This document shows, one piece after another, positions 47,409-57,408 of a stretch of 64,000 nt of DNA. The notes under the pieces are model-generated. The model was not told where the DNA came from. It did no database searches and worked only from the letters and a program-made list of their open reading frames with translations. Numbering within the stretch: position 1 is the first letter of the stretch; each line of letters opens with the position of its first letter. Position numbers and translations under genes: made by a program. The DNA is from Bagarius yarrelli. Lineage: Eukaryota > Chordata > Actinopteri > Siluriformes > Sisoridae. The DNA is taken from the NCBI GenBank assembly GCA_005784505.1, contig VCAZ01000003.1:10233510-10297509 (forward strand), in the 5' to 3' direction.

Positions 47409-50400
47409 TATGTACAATACAGACATAATCTCAGTATTTGAACAAATACTACTCTTATGAACTACAGACAGGGAGAACGAATAGCAGGCAGACATACAAA
47501 AGGCTATAAAACTAAAGTAAATCATCCCTGATCTCCGCTGTGGGTTACAGATTTAAACGCCAGAAAATGAAGACTGAAAGAGCTACACATAATAAATTTA
47601 GAGGCTTTCTGCACCCAGGATTCACTGCTGCTTTTCATCGTGTGCTAAACATCTTGTGAGTGAATGTTTGCGCCTGCATGACCACCACTTCCTGTTTGGT
47701 CAGGAAACTTGTGGCATTTGGAACCGAAATGTGGCCACATTCGCTTTTTTTTATGTTGTTGGCATGAGATGTGGCTACTTGGAGCTTTTGATGAATAAAC
47801 ATGGGTTCCAGTTTACAAATGATTTACAAATATTTTAGGTACAAACCTGCAGTCAGTAATATACAGGGACGTGTCACATTCTGGGCAAAGAAATGTTCCT
47901 ATTAGTTTTAAAAAAAAAAATGTTAACAGCACATATTAAAAAGGTGAGACTTCTCGCTGACAGCCAGCTATTTTTTTTCCTGGAGTCTCTGATGGAGAAC
48001 AGTGCAATTTTACATACCTGATTTTACATAACGATTTAAAGTAACTGTAGGATTTCCTTATAAATTGTTACTTCACCTACAAAATACACTGCTCAGTTTG
48101 TTACCTATTTGCAAGTTTGAGACCATATAATGGGCCTAAATAACTCAAATTACAGGTAACAATTACAACTGTATAAAGACGAGTCTGGCACTTACAGTCC
48201 TATTGTCTCTGAGAGGACATTTATATTCATAAATTGGTGTAAGCAGTCTGGCCCAGGCCTGAGGCAGCAGATGTGCAGGATCACTGCTGGAATTTCCCAT
48301 TAGGCTCAGAACAACTTGCCAAGGACATGAACAGCCTGCAGCTCTTCTTACTATCCCAGTCATGTGCAAGCCACCTATTGGTCTGCATAAGTACACGCTC
48401 TCACATCGGGCTTTCAACCGTATTACACTGCTCATTAAAAGCTATAATGCTGTAGTAGACTTACTTCATTTATAAGCACAAGCTTCTAGAATCCACTTCT
48501 TTTACATTTGTTTATCCTGTGACTGCAGACTCCATTGGGGCATTTGTTCCTATTTACAACTATGCAAATTAATTAAATGAGCACGACGAACCCTTCAGCA
48601 GAAAAACACATTCTCGGCTCTGTCCGGAATCTGTGCAACAGGCCATACTGCAAGAAAACTACAAAAAGTCGCTCAGTTGGACAGCAGGATGGTGGCCATA
48701 TTGTATTTTATGTCCTAGGATCAGTTCCCACTTTTTTTAAAGCTGAGCAGGTTGGGCAGAGGATCACATGGTGTCACCCATCCAAGTATTTCTATCAGAC
48801 TGGGGAGAGTGGCCATAACACCATGTGGTGGTTTTGTTCTTTTTTCCTTTTTTTATAATAAACAGCTGAATAAGAAATGTGAATAAGACATTTATAATGC
48901 AGGAATAATGGATCAAAGATAAAAGCCTAAGTTTTTCCAAGGATCTGCATTTAACTAAAACATTTTGTGAATCTTAACGGGATAAAAGATAAGCAAATAA
49001 TACACTTGTCATGCAAGTATCACATGTGGTGTATAGTGTTTGGGTCTATAAGGTTACTTCAGCTCCATACGGCACAAAGCATTAACTAACTCATGATTAA
49101 ACTATTCACTACTTTTTAGTATTCGTTTACTGGTAGTCATTTAGTGTTTTATACTAATATATATGTACAATTATTTAGCCTAACCATAAAATGTATACTG
49201 CAAAAGCAAAAAGGCTTATGCTATTGCTGCGAAGGTGTGTGTCAATGTGTTGTTTATGCTCAGCATGGCTTCAGTTTAATACAATTTTAAATATAATGTT
49301 ATTAAAGTTTCTAATATGGCAGCCCATAAGGTGCTTAATTAAAACAGCTGTTTGTGCTTGGGACCCAGCTGCAGATTTATGTGTCACTGTATCTGAGTTG
49401 TGTCTGTGTGTCTATACATGTGCACGCTGGTGGATTCAAAGCCTTTTAAGCATTTAGTTTCTGCGCTTCTAATGGTTTCTAATGGACGGATTCCAGGCCA
49501 CAGCCATTTCTCTACCACACACACACACCGCTCATCATTTCTGCATCAGTAGCCGACTTCTCAAGTATCACTTTTAAGCAAGACTGGCAGAGCTTACATC
49601 CCGTACCCACACTTAATAAGCTATAAACTCTTTTGCACAATGAGACAAAAAGGAATTCAGCAGCCACCAGAAAAGGTGGAAAAATTCACATTAGACACAA
49701 CATCTGGAAAGGAAATTTGTTCAAATCAATGTTCGTTAAAAGTTAACCAAGAAGCAAAGCACTGGTTAAACAAAGGTGGTAAATGTTAACCAAATTGCGG
49801 GTACTTAAACAAATCGTGGTGCTCACCTAGAGCCATTCACCTGACCCACTCTTCCGCCTCCTCCTGTGGCTCCTGCTCCTCCCCCATTGCTGCACTCCAT
49901 CTTGATGGTGACCCGACCAGGTGGAGGAGTGAGCCAATCCTGCTGTGATGCTCGTGGACTCAGCTTATTCTGGCCATACTCACTTACTGATGATGCTGTC
50001 ATGTCTGGCTTGGCCTGTTGGGCCACACTGTAGACACACTCAAACAGAGATTGGTCCTCACTCACTACGGACAGCGCCTCCTACAGATAGAAAAGGACGC
50101 AGAAGTATATGGTATCTATTAATACGGCAGTTTACTACTAATTTAGAGATGAGTAGAATAGTTGCAACCTGTGCCCAAGTAGAAGTGTTGTGAGCGCTGT
50201 TAATATAAATTATCCAAGTCGAATTAGCACTCGAAATGGTCTCATATTACATCCAAAGAGTTCTTTGCCTTTTAGAATATGTTCCACAACTAATAATGAT
50301 GAATATTTGCCTCTTTTTTCAGTAACATGCTACTTTCTATATAAATAATACACAGCCATTTGAAAGAAACAACTGTAAACCAGGTCCAGGTCAAGAGCTT

Positions 50401-52814
50401 CAGTTAATGTTTGGATAACACATCAGAATTGGACTAAATTCTAATGACAGGATTAAATGTTCCAGATGGGCTGATTTGAGCCAAACTTTGTGGCAGATGT
50501 GCTACAACAGACTAGAATCACTTAAACTAAAGAGCACATACAGAAAAATTGTGATCATGTTAATAATTTTACCAAAATGTAGGGCAAAAAGGTTTTAGTG
50601 GTTAGCAGGGTTTCCTTGCACTTTCTTTGGGGTTGGGAGGGGTTTTAATTTCCATTCTTTGTGGTTTTCTAAGGTTTGGGGTAAATCTAGCATAGTGATT
50701 TCACCCAGCATATTGATTTTATGTCATATTGATTGTCAGGAAAAGATTTAAAAACTAACAAGGCTAACTAGCTGACATAGTGCAGGTGATGTACCAACTG
50801 GAATTAATATTTTAAAAAAATCTAATTTAATATTTCTATATATTATTAAATTTGATTAAAAAAAATTGACAGCTCTGAGAATTGCCCGTAGCTAACTATG
50901 GGCTTTGATACAGCACTGTCAATTACTTCAGGTGTGTGTATATGTGTGTTCATGAGGCTTGACTGCCCAAAGACCACCAATTATCTCATAAGCAGTTGTC
51001 TTTTGGTAAAAAAGCAAATATATATAAAAAAAGAAAAAGCTAGAAATTAATTAAAATAATTTGTGTAAATGAAATAATCTCCCCTTTATACCCAAGGAAA
51101 AGAGGACTTTTTTTTGTTTAAGGTTCTTATACGTTAAAAAAAAACATTTTGGAGTTTTAAAATCAACTGATAATGTTTAATTTTACAGCATGTCCACTGT
51201 AATGGATCACAGAACCATTTTAGTTTTAAACGAAAGTACTTTCAATAAAACGTGCTTGTTCTCAGCAGCCATTTTGGGTGCACTACATCCCAGCATCCCA
51301 GCCAATCACATGACATATCACTAGAAAGCCCAGGATTTCCTCTGTACATTACAACATAAATTGATAGAGTTGCTTAAAATTTTACATTTATGAAAACATA
51401 ATGTCCACTATAGAGAACACAAGTCAATAGGACATGTCTCAGAAGGATATAGCCTAAACTGAAAATTCCATTGTTATTATCAAATAAACATGAGAATGGG
51501 CAGGGCTAAAAATGTACTGCAACAAAACACTAGAGGGCATCGGAAACATTTTGGCTTTCCTTTTGTATTCCAGTTAAGACATCCACTCATATTATTATCA
51601 CTATGTAATAATATTAAAATACTAAGTAAAGTAAGTAAACTTTTTCCTTAAGAAATAAGGGGACACATATCAGCTGCTTATTAAGGTAGTTGTAATGCAG
51701 TAAACGTGTTTTTTTTTTTTTACAGTTAGCTTATCAATTTTTTTTCCAAAATAAAAGCTTCTTATAGCATCATGTCTGTGCCATAAGTCTGTAATTAGTG
51801 AGGAAAAAGGCTGCCAAGTTGGGATACAGATTAAAGAGCGCCTTGACAGTTTTCAGTACACAAAAGCAAACGTTACTGAAATATTGAGCTAAAGCGAAAA
51901 AAAGGCACTTGCAATAACCACACTCACCTGTTTCCTAATGTCCCTTTTACTGGACACCAAACACCACAAACACATGTTCACTTAATGCCCTCTGGTGCAT
52001 AAAGCATTACACTTCATTTGTTTTTATAATTATGGAACAACTCATCAGGGCAGTGACCAGTGGAAACATTCATACAGCCCGTCCTGAGTATAGTAGGATG
52101 GTTATGTGCAGATAAAATTGTGGGAAAAATGCAGGGAGGTTAATAGAAAACCGCAGACATTTGGCCAGATCAAAAATAAAACCAGCATTTCTTTTTTATG
52201 TTTACACCTGCTTATAATCCAAAGTAGCCAATTTTAGTAAAAAAAACTAAAACTAAAAACTGGTGGGGTTGATTTTATACCTGTTTATTTATTTTATTAA
52301 TCAGCAGAATGTTTTAGCATGGCAAAGAGTCATTTAGTCTATGTCCGTTTCAGCACTGGAAAGAAAATACTTTTATCCAGCCTAAATGATTTTGCTCCAA
52401 GAAGCAAAATAAAAATCTAAAACACAATCCATATTCACTAAATAAAAAATATTAAGAGACTCATAGATGCCGGGAGTGTTTTAAAGTAATGACTAACAGA
52501 TGAGGAAGCTAAGGTTTTTGCTTTAAGCATTTAGTACATTGTATTCACACATGATATTCCTTATTCTTGAGCCAGTATTTAAATTTGCTTATGCAACTGT
52601 GTTTACTGTTAATCACAAAGTGATGTTTTTGGATGGCAGGTTTGCTTTCTAATCTCATGGAGCCTAAAAAAACTCATTCATGCTGAAAGCAGCAGCAGTC
52701 AGGAAGTATTCTGCTGGCCTTTCCTGCATCAGATAGAAGGGGATAATGGAAAAGAGGAAAAACCTATCCATCCACATTGTAACTGTGATATGGCCATGGA
52801 GAGAGAAAAAGAGG

Positions 52815-52855
<41 letters not shown>

Positions 52856-55800
52856 GGAAACATGGGTGGAGGTGAATGATGCACTGTCATTAGTACCATA
52901 GGCTGATGAGGCCATTAACCTCTGAAAAAGGTCAGCAAAACGCCTGTGCCCTTACATTTCCACAAATCAGAAACTCACAGACACTGTTGTTTTTATAGCC
53001 TCACCCACAGTATTGCACTAACTCCTTTACACCTCATTCACCCTTTTGTTTTTTCACTCTTTTACTAACTTACTAAACATTCATTTTTTTACTTTACTTA
53101 TCCCGTCTTGCGACTTAGGAAATGATGAAGTAAATGATTAACCTCTCTAAGGTTATGTATGTACGGCAAGTCAGGCTTCAACCTAAGGGTTGTGGATAGG
53201 GATGCCGGTGTTATGGTCACGTGATGCAGCATCTCATTTCCTCGAGAAATCAATGCTACATAAGTAACCCAAAATACCCTTTGAGAACTCAAGCTGCATC
53301 AATTGCTATGGGGATGAGATGCCAACGCTGCCACTGCCAAATTCTGTGCTGTGGAGGATTAGCTGCCTTATTGGCCCATATATTAAACATGCCCATATTC
53401 TATTGTTGGCTGAGTGGAGGAGCTCTCAACACCGCTTCTTTTGCTTAGAAGGATGGAGGTCCTAATAATGACTTAATAAGTAAAAAGGGGGAAGGACAGA
53501 AGGAACCAGACATGAGGGTGAAGTAGACAATGCCTGAAGGTCTCCAATTGTATGGAGGGAGGGCATCGCCAGAAGAAATACTGTCTTTATGGTCAAGTGT
53601 TTTCCTGAAACCCCCTCTATTGGTTTAAACAGGAGGGTGCACAGTCCATCCAGAACTACCACCAAGTCCCAAGATGGAAACTTCAGTTTCCGTAAAGGTA
53701 TAAACCTCCCCGCCCCATGAAGGAAACGGGTAACCATAGTTTAGCTGCTAAATAACTTCTACTTCAGAGCCTACTGCTTCCTTGTAGTTAGGCTCTGTAA
53801 TTTGGAATAGTGTCAAAACCTTGGCCGAACCTTTTTTTTTGATTGTGTGCAGCTGCTTTGTGACGATGACCATTGTAAACAGCGGTATAAATAAAATTGA
53901 ATTGAACTGAACCTTCTGAGGCTTCTGCCCCTCAGCTTCTTAGATGACTGTAAGTTCCCGTTTCTGCAATCGGTCTGGAGTGAATGGCTCCAAGGCTGCA
54001 GCATTAAAAGGGGCCCCCTGAAGAGACTTCCTTTTTACTCATGGCCCCAACCGGTCTGGACCCTTGCCCCGGCAAGGAGCCTTCCTCTAGGGCTGAGCCC
54101 TCGGGCCTGGTCAGTCAGGGTGTCCCTGGAGCCCAGCATGACCTGACACATTGCTCCAATTTTAATTTTTAGGCAGTGCGTCCTTGTCCCATCACCACTG
54201 CAAGGTGCAGGACCACCAGATGTCAGAGGAACAACACTGAGGTTCAGAAGGATGTCCCACAGGGCTTGTTCCCAAAGACCCGCCTGGAGGACTTTCCAGA
54301 TCTTACAACCTGGACGAAGTGATTCGATGAGGTGAGTCGCAATGCTTCAATTATGCAGGGCAGCATTGTAAAAATCGATTTTTTACAAGCCTGCTTGCTT
54401 GCCTCCTGGAACTTAACTTACCACACAGCTAAAGAGGCCAGAGGGCAAGATCGGGAAGTTCAATAGGACCGCTCTATGCCATACTTGCATTTTGGTGAGG
54501 CCAAGCTACAGATGGCTCTCCATGGTGATCTGCAGCCCAACTGCCTCTGGGTTAGCCTTGATGCCACTCAGCACTTTAGCCTGGTAGTTCTGCAGCACTG
54601 CCTCGGCTTCAGCAGGGCCTGAGCCGCGGGAACAACATAGCTGGCTGTTCTCCTCAAACAGAGCTAGCATGGAGCCGAGCATGCGCAATGACAGCAGCTG
54701 GCACTACGGGCCAGAGCTGACTAAGCATGCTCTATGCTAAGGCAGGCTACACATTGCTCACGCGCGTCCAAGCTCTGAATAAACCAAATGCATGGAAACG
54801 CATGTGGCTTGTCGCTCACCTCTGTACCTGCCACTGCTTTTTTATTCTCTTTGGCATAATTGCTTAAGATTTTGCAAACCATGTGCTGAAGAAAAAAAGC
54901 CTGACTTACTGTAGCTGGGTGCTCACCTTCGTATTTGAGATTGTTACGCATCGTTTTCCAGTTAGTGTGTTTTAACACATGCTTTAAATCTGCAGTCATG
55001 CAGGAAGCGTTCCTATAGCGTTTGACGCAGCTGAAGTTCCCGAAAGGAAACTGTCTTTAATACCTAATCTTAGGAGTTTATTAAGATCTAAAAGCTCTGC
55101 AAAGCACTTGTGCCCACTCAACCACTCCCTTTGCATTCTTTCCCATTTACTCAGTCATCATTCTTTTTTAGCCATTTACTCAAGGATTAAGCCTCTCACT
55201 CACTCAGTCACTTACTCACTCAATTAATAAGGATCGGTAACACCTACATATAGGAGACCATTTACATCATTTCATTTTTTGGGGTGACTATCATTATTCC
55301 CACCTGCTTACTCTCTCAAATATTCACTCCTTTTGTAATTTTGTATTAGGAATAATAAATAGAGGAAAATGAATCACTTACTCCCTCACTCACTCACTTG
55401 ATGAAATGGCTTCAAACACACACACTTTCCTTCACTTACTTTCTCTAATTTTCTTCTCTTTACCATGTTTTATTTAAACATACATATCAGCATTTGAACC
55501 CTGGCATGTCTGATTTATCATCTGCTGCTTTGGTTACAAGCAGGTTAACTGCTATCACCTAATCATCCCGAGCTCCATGTAAAAGTGCAACATTGGAAAA
55601 AGAAAATCTACAAAAATAAATTAAACCTTTAAACCTTAACGTCAATTGAACACAGTTGGAGTATCATAAAATCATGATTTAAGAAATAAGAATACAGCAC
55701 TTTAAGATATATGTATATAAAGATAATATTATTACTCTCCTTTAATTCAGAGTAAGTTAAATTGATTTTATAAATTGTGGAATATGAAACAGTCAGTGGT

Positions 55801-57402
55801 GAATTGGCCAAACTTCTATTTATGACAAAAGCACTGCTTGAGTGGTGTCTCTATCCTTTAGGAGGCAAGGTAGTTATCACTAAGACTTTTCTGTTCTGGA
55901 TCAGGATGGTCAAAGAAACATCTCATCAATGTCAGAAAAGCTAGGTCACTGGTTGTCTTAGAGATGATTGAAGAAGTTTTTAAACAAATACCCAGCACTT
56001 GAAATTTAATAAAATAATAATAAAAAGCGAGAGTATTAAAATTCTGTCTTTAGCTTAAACATTATCTTATGTATCAGGAAAGTCATTGTAATGATAATCT
56101 TCTAGTGGGATCTTTTTTTTAAAAACCCAGACAGTCTAGTGTAGAAACTGTATGAATAAGGCAGCGAGGCAGTAAAGTCTCCTGATGAGTTTACCCAAAA
56201 AGTGTATGCGTAAGATAGTATATAGGACGCCGTTATTAGTCCAGCACAGCTGGGCTTTAAATGAAACATTTACTTCACTATACAGATGTTTCTCTTTTAT
56301 AAAAACCTCCACAAATATACTCCGCTACATGACTATGCAGTTAGAAAGTGTCGTGTTTTATGTACTAAATTAATTTTGTATTTAAGACTGTCCATTAAGA
56401 AAACGTTTGATAGTATAGTACCTAATTCTGTAAGTTTCTAATAATAATAAGTAAAAGTAATGAGTAAAAAATAAAACTTCTGTAACACGAAAAGTCTAAT
56501 ACTGATTCTGCATCTTTGGTAATTCAATTTGGGAAATCTGTACAGAAATAAGTTACACATAGTTAGGATAGTTTGGATAATTTTTTGTGGATAAAAGTAG
56601 GATAATATTTAATTTGAATATAATACTTTTTTCTGCATTATTTGTGCTTTTATATATACTAATAATAACTTTTCCCTCGAAAGGTGAATATTAATTTCAC
56701 CAAAGTAATTATACTTAAAGTAAGATTTAAGAGTTGTCTATTAATTATTTTTATTAAAATTGTGCACGCTGTATGCAACTCTGTGTGAAAGGACATATTA
56801 AAACACATATTCTTTAAAACTAATAGGATTTAGTAGAAATGTCTTGGATGTATATATAATGATGTGTAATGTTGTTAAATAGCATAAACAATAAGCTAAT
56901 AATAAAGTCTCTATTAAAATTTACAGGCTTTTGCAAACTCTCTAATTTAGTAACATCAAATATTCTTCTAACACCATAAAGCTAAAAAAACAATTGTGTA
57001 AAATCAATTTTAAGTCACATAAGTGTGTTGAAAGTGGTTCAATATTATGTTCGATGTGATTACACTGTTCTGACATTTGATTATTCATATACACAATATT
57101 CAACCTTAGGGATGTGTAAATCCTCAGGTACAGAATTTAACAGAGAAACTGCATGAGATAGCACCGACATGAGTTTTTATTAAACATCGTGTTGCTCTTT
57201 TGTCGTTAGACTGGTGGTTTTTCTAAACTGTCCGACTGTCAGAATAGGAAAAAGGAAATTTACAAAGCAGCAAAAAGGAAATATTGTTGCATTGCCCTGG
57301 CAAAAAAGGGTGTTACCCCTCCCGCTCAAATCTCATCTTTAAACAACATAATTTTAAATCCGTCATGGAATTTTAAAAACTTACCTTAATAGTGCTCGCC
57401 AT
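37645..57402 (-). CDS. erg: ETS transcription factor Erg (488 aa, ten coding exons joined in phase)
   Basis: Erg is a nuclear DNA-binding factor of the ETS family; in vertebrates it maintains endothelial and blood stem cell identity (family knowledge). Coding exons in transcript order are 57402-57385, 50080-49827, 47352-47204, 44115-43912, 42168-42088, 40883-40812, 40358-40296, 40132-40076, 39878-39831 and 38165-37645. They total 1467 bases, all junctions keep frame, and every intron is GT-AG. The product starts MASTIK, as mammalian ERG does. It has a Pointed/SAM domain at about 121-207, alternative-cassette regions at about 209-259, and an ETS domain at about 318-400 with recognition-helix SRALRYYY (R376, R379). 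It ends HLGTYY. Human ERG is 479-486 aa. It differs from FLI1 by the SSPDDC and MEDKH segments and by the kcnj15 neighbour. A Gly-rich insertion near residues 71-84 is unlike mammals. Confidence 0.95.
39394..39551 (-). mobile_element. tRNA-derived SINE in the last erg intron
   Basis: Minus orientation: tail acatttgtcagacgccctca, ggacttgctcaggggcccag, box B gaaatcgaacccacaatg, and head cctaaccactgggcacctgt. Antisense to the + strand but sense with erg. Confidence 0.8.
39831..39878 (-). CDS. erg: erg coding exon 9
   Basis: 48 bases encode DPYQVLGPTSSRLANP, almost the same as the mammalian 48-base exon that leads into the ETS domain. Acceptor atttcag and donor gtattg. Confidence 0.94.
40076..40132 (-). 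CDS. erg: erg coding exon 8
   Basis: 57 bases encode VSQSSPAIVTKTEEQRPQL, matching the mammalian exon that ends KTEDQRPQL. Acceptor gtttag and donor gtgaga; phase 1 at both ends. Confidence 0.92.
40296..40358 (-). CDS. erg: erg coding exon 7
   Basis: 63 bases encode DLAYEAARRSAWPPQSA and STNK, matching mammalian DLPYEPPRRSAW with some divergence and a shorter following linker. Acceptor ttttag and donor gtaaat keep phase with both neighbours. Confidence 0.92.
40543..40589. repeat. (GT)n microsatellite
   Basis: GT repeat in the intron between erg exons 6 and 7. Confidence 0.97.
40812..40883 (-). CDS. erg: erg coding exon 6 (72-base cassette)
   Basis: Exactly 72 bases encode GASFIFPNTPVYPP and on to ARP. 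It is the counterpart of the known 72-base alternative ERG exon. The acceptor (cttgcgcag) has a poor pyrimidine tract, consistent with optional inclusion; skipping keeps frame. A 704-bp MITE lies 57 bases upstream in transcript sense. Confidence 0.94.
40941..41644. mobile_element. 704-bp non-autonomous Tc1/mariner-type MITE
   Basis: The left end cagctaagtgaaaagatttg and the reverse complement of the right end, cagctgagtgtgaaagtttg, match over about 30 bases with a small gap. TA dinucleotides flank both ends (40939-40940 and 41645-41646), the Tc1/mariner target duplication. No transposase frame lies inside. It sits in the intron between the 81- and 72-base erg cassettes. Confidence 0.7.
42088..42168 (-). 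CDS. erg: erg coding exon 5 (81-base cassette)
   Basis: Exactly 81 bases encode TPLPHLTSDDVDKALQNSP and on to HARNT, nearly identical to mammalian ERG. The 81-base exon is a known alternatively included ERG cassette; skipping it here would also keep the frame. Acceptor ctcag and donor gtaaga are good. Confidence 0.95.
42645..42672. repeat. (CT)n microsatellite
   Basis: CT repeat in erg intron 4 (transcript order). Confidence 0.95.
42791..43612 (+). mobile_element. L2-like LINE 3' end, interrupted by a SINE
   Basis: A + frame at 42824-43140 reads FITSRLDYCNSLYC, then LVQIAAARFLK, HITSILRALHWLPIQFRIDF and KVLLLVYK. This is the C-terminal region of L2/CR1-type LINE reverse transcriptase proteins (family pattern LDYCNALL, LHWLPV, RI-FK). 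After the SINE the same protein resumes as VPSLSIFKSLLFDL (about 43371-43412). The element ends with the typical 3' string cagcactttggtcggtct and a TA repeat. It is antisense to erg. Confidence 0.8.
43160..43351 (+). mobile_element. tRNA-derived SINE, complete, nested in the LINE
   Basis: Head with ggtaaaggtgttggactgcc, box B ggttcgattcccagc, body accaagccaccaccgctggg, tail ctgagcaaggcccttaaccc, and the 3' module taagtcgctctggataaggg followed by cgtctgccgaatg. A short ttctg repeat on both sides may be the target-site duplication. It splits the LINE frame, so it arrived later. Confidence 0.9.
43612..43672. repeat. (TA)n microsatellite at the LINE 3' end
   Basis: Nearly pure TA tract directly after the LINE tail. 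Confidence 0.97.
43857..43904. repeat. (GT)24 microsatellite next to the erg exon 4 donor
   Basis: In erg sense this is a CA repeat that starts seven bases after the exon 4 boundary, overlapping the donor's downstream flank. Confidence 0.97.
43912..44115 (-). CDS. erg: erg coding exon 4 (Pointed domain)
   Basis: 204 bases encode most of the Pointed/SAM protein-interaction domain, from DPTLWSSDHVRQWLEW to SHLHYLRE, with the diagnostic FQRLTPSYNADILLSH core. The donor gtgagt is followed almost at once by a CA repeat of about 24 units. Confidence 0.95.
44116..45180. other. erg intron 3, left part; possible internal regulatory block
   Basis: No coding sequence. At 44790-44960 there are two ATTGG boxes (at about 44840 and 44887) and a TATA-like string tttatatg near 44895, so an internal promoter is conceivable but unproven; it may equally be a transposon piece. 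Confidence 0.3.
45150..45265 (+). mobile_element. LINE-like 3' tail with TCTAA tandem repeat
   Basis: The string gcatttcattggctctatgt then acaatgacaataa is a common fish LINE 3' end pattern, followed by about six copies of tctaa. Confidence 0.5.
45415..45735. mobile_element. Truncated DNA transposon of a common fish family
   Basis: ggtgttaagtggggttaagt, ttgtgcagaccactcaagtt and the end string ttttggcaatatagtgc match the pattern of a common fish DNA transposon whose terminal repeats read cactatattgccaaaa. Only one terminal repeat (45718-45735) and part of the body remain. Confidence 0.6.
46255..46426. repeat. 172-nt G tract (poly-G with few interruptions)
   Basis: The tract is all G except for scattered T, C and A. 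It includes unbroken runs of 41 (46346-46386) and 39 (46388-46426). It lies in erg intron 3, with the C-rich strand being the erg sense strand. A strong G-quadruplex former; it could also be partly a sequencing or assembly artefact. Confidence 0.95.
46666..46709. repeat. (GT)n microsatellite
   Basis: GT repeat with TCT interruptions, in erg intron 3. Confidence 0.95.
47161..47203. repeat. (GT)n(GA)n microsatellite abutting the erg exon 3 donor
   Basis: In erg sense: the donor gtctct flows straight into CT repeats and then CA repeats. Confidence 0.95.
47204..47352 (-). CDS. erg: erg coding exon 3
   Basis: 149 bases encode SSPDDCGVGKGKM through TTNERRVIVPA, the conserved lead-in to the Pointed domain. 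The acceptor is preceded directly by about 26 TG units rather than a normal pyrimidine tract. The donor is a weak gtctct that runs straight into CT and CA repeats. The phase joins exactly to exons 2 and 4. Confidence 0.92.
47356..47407. repeat. (CA)26 microsatellite abutting the erg exon 3 acceptor
   Basis: In erg sense this is a TG repeat that ends in CAG, the acceptor itself, so it takes the place of the pyrimidine tract. Confidence 0.97.
47687..47700 (-). promoter_or_regulatory. Near-consensus FOX:ETS composite motif in erg intron 2
   Basis: The minus strand reads ccaaacaggaagt. This fits the endothelial FOX:ETS consensus RYMAACAGGAARY (recalled from the literature) at all but one position. 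A second GGAA core lies inverted at about 47701-47706. Erg is an endothelial factor, which makes the site plausible as an enhancer part; activity is inferred. Confidence 0.35.
48738..48810. repeat. Rearranged 5S rRNA-related fragment
   Basis: aaagctgagcaggttgggc resembles the 5S rRNA internal promoter region (box C side) on the + strand, while acttggatgggtgacacca on the minus strand resembles the later 5S segment. The two halves are in opposite orientation, so this is at most a scrambled pseudogene or 5S-derived SINE piece. Confidence 0.35.
49827..50080 (-). CDS. erg: erg coding exon 2
   Basis: 254 bases encode EALSVVSEDQSLFEC through VGQVNGSR, including the conserved TIKMEC stretch (RVTIKMEC here). 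The acceptor ends in ctgtag and the donor is gtgagc. The exon is longer than in mammals because of a Gly/Ala-rich insertion (SNGGGAGATGGGG) before the VNGSR junction. Confidence 0.93.
50081..53170. other. erg intron 1, part near exon 2; no gene seen
   Basis: AT-rich intron sequence with a (GA)n repeat at 52815-52850. No recognised coding sequence. Confidence 0.5.
53175..54720 (-). mobile_element. Decayed DIRS-like retrotransposon remnant
   Basis: The stretch is clearly more GC-rich than the surrounding intron. On the minus strand, 53737-53462 reads VTRFLHGAGR, then PSWDLVVVLDGL, LLFKPIEGVS and GDLQALSTSPSCL. This follows the fish DIRS tyrosine recombinase pattern (RFLxGARR, WDLxxVL, FEPL, VGDLxALSVS). 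At 54688-54506 there is a fragment with EAVLQNYQAKVL that resembles DIRS gag. The reverse transcriptase region is missing and a LINE tail lies inside. Orientation is the same as erg. Confidence 0.6.
53844..53911 (+). mobile_element. LINE (L2-like) 3' tail fragment
   Basis: tgtgcagctgctttgtgac, then agcggtataaataaaattga and attgaactgaa, matches the 3' end of common fish LINEs. It is inserted in the DIRS-like remnant. Confidence 0.7.
54721..57384. other. erg intron 1, distal part; no gene seen
   Basis: AT-rich, with cactcact/actcact-type short tandems near 55190-55215 and 55380-55400. No protein-like frame. Confidence 0.5.
57385..57402 (-). CDS. erg: erg coding exon 1 (start codon, MASTIK)
   Basis: Eighteen coding bases give MASTIK and end in phase 0 at a perfect donor (AAG then gtaagt). 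The start context is strong (A at -3, G at +4). A T-run followed by CAG at 57427-57425 could be an acceptor, which would make this a 40-base internal exon with non-coding exons upstream. ERG genes use several promoters and first exons, so other isoforms may start elsewhere. Confidence 0.88.
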
Positions 57403-57408
57403 TGTAGT

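Noticed and set aside
47115..47525. 136-aa minus-strand frame as a separate gene
   Set aside because: It is erg exon 3 read through both flanking microsatellites; only 47204-47352 is coding.
37645..57402. Assignment of the ETS gene as fli1
   Set aside because: The MASTIK start, the QVNGSR-SSPDDC region, the exact 81- and 72-base cassettes and the Kir4.2-type neighbour all favour erg; kcnj1 and kcnj5 are the fli1 neighbours.
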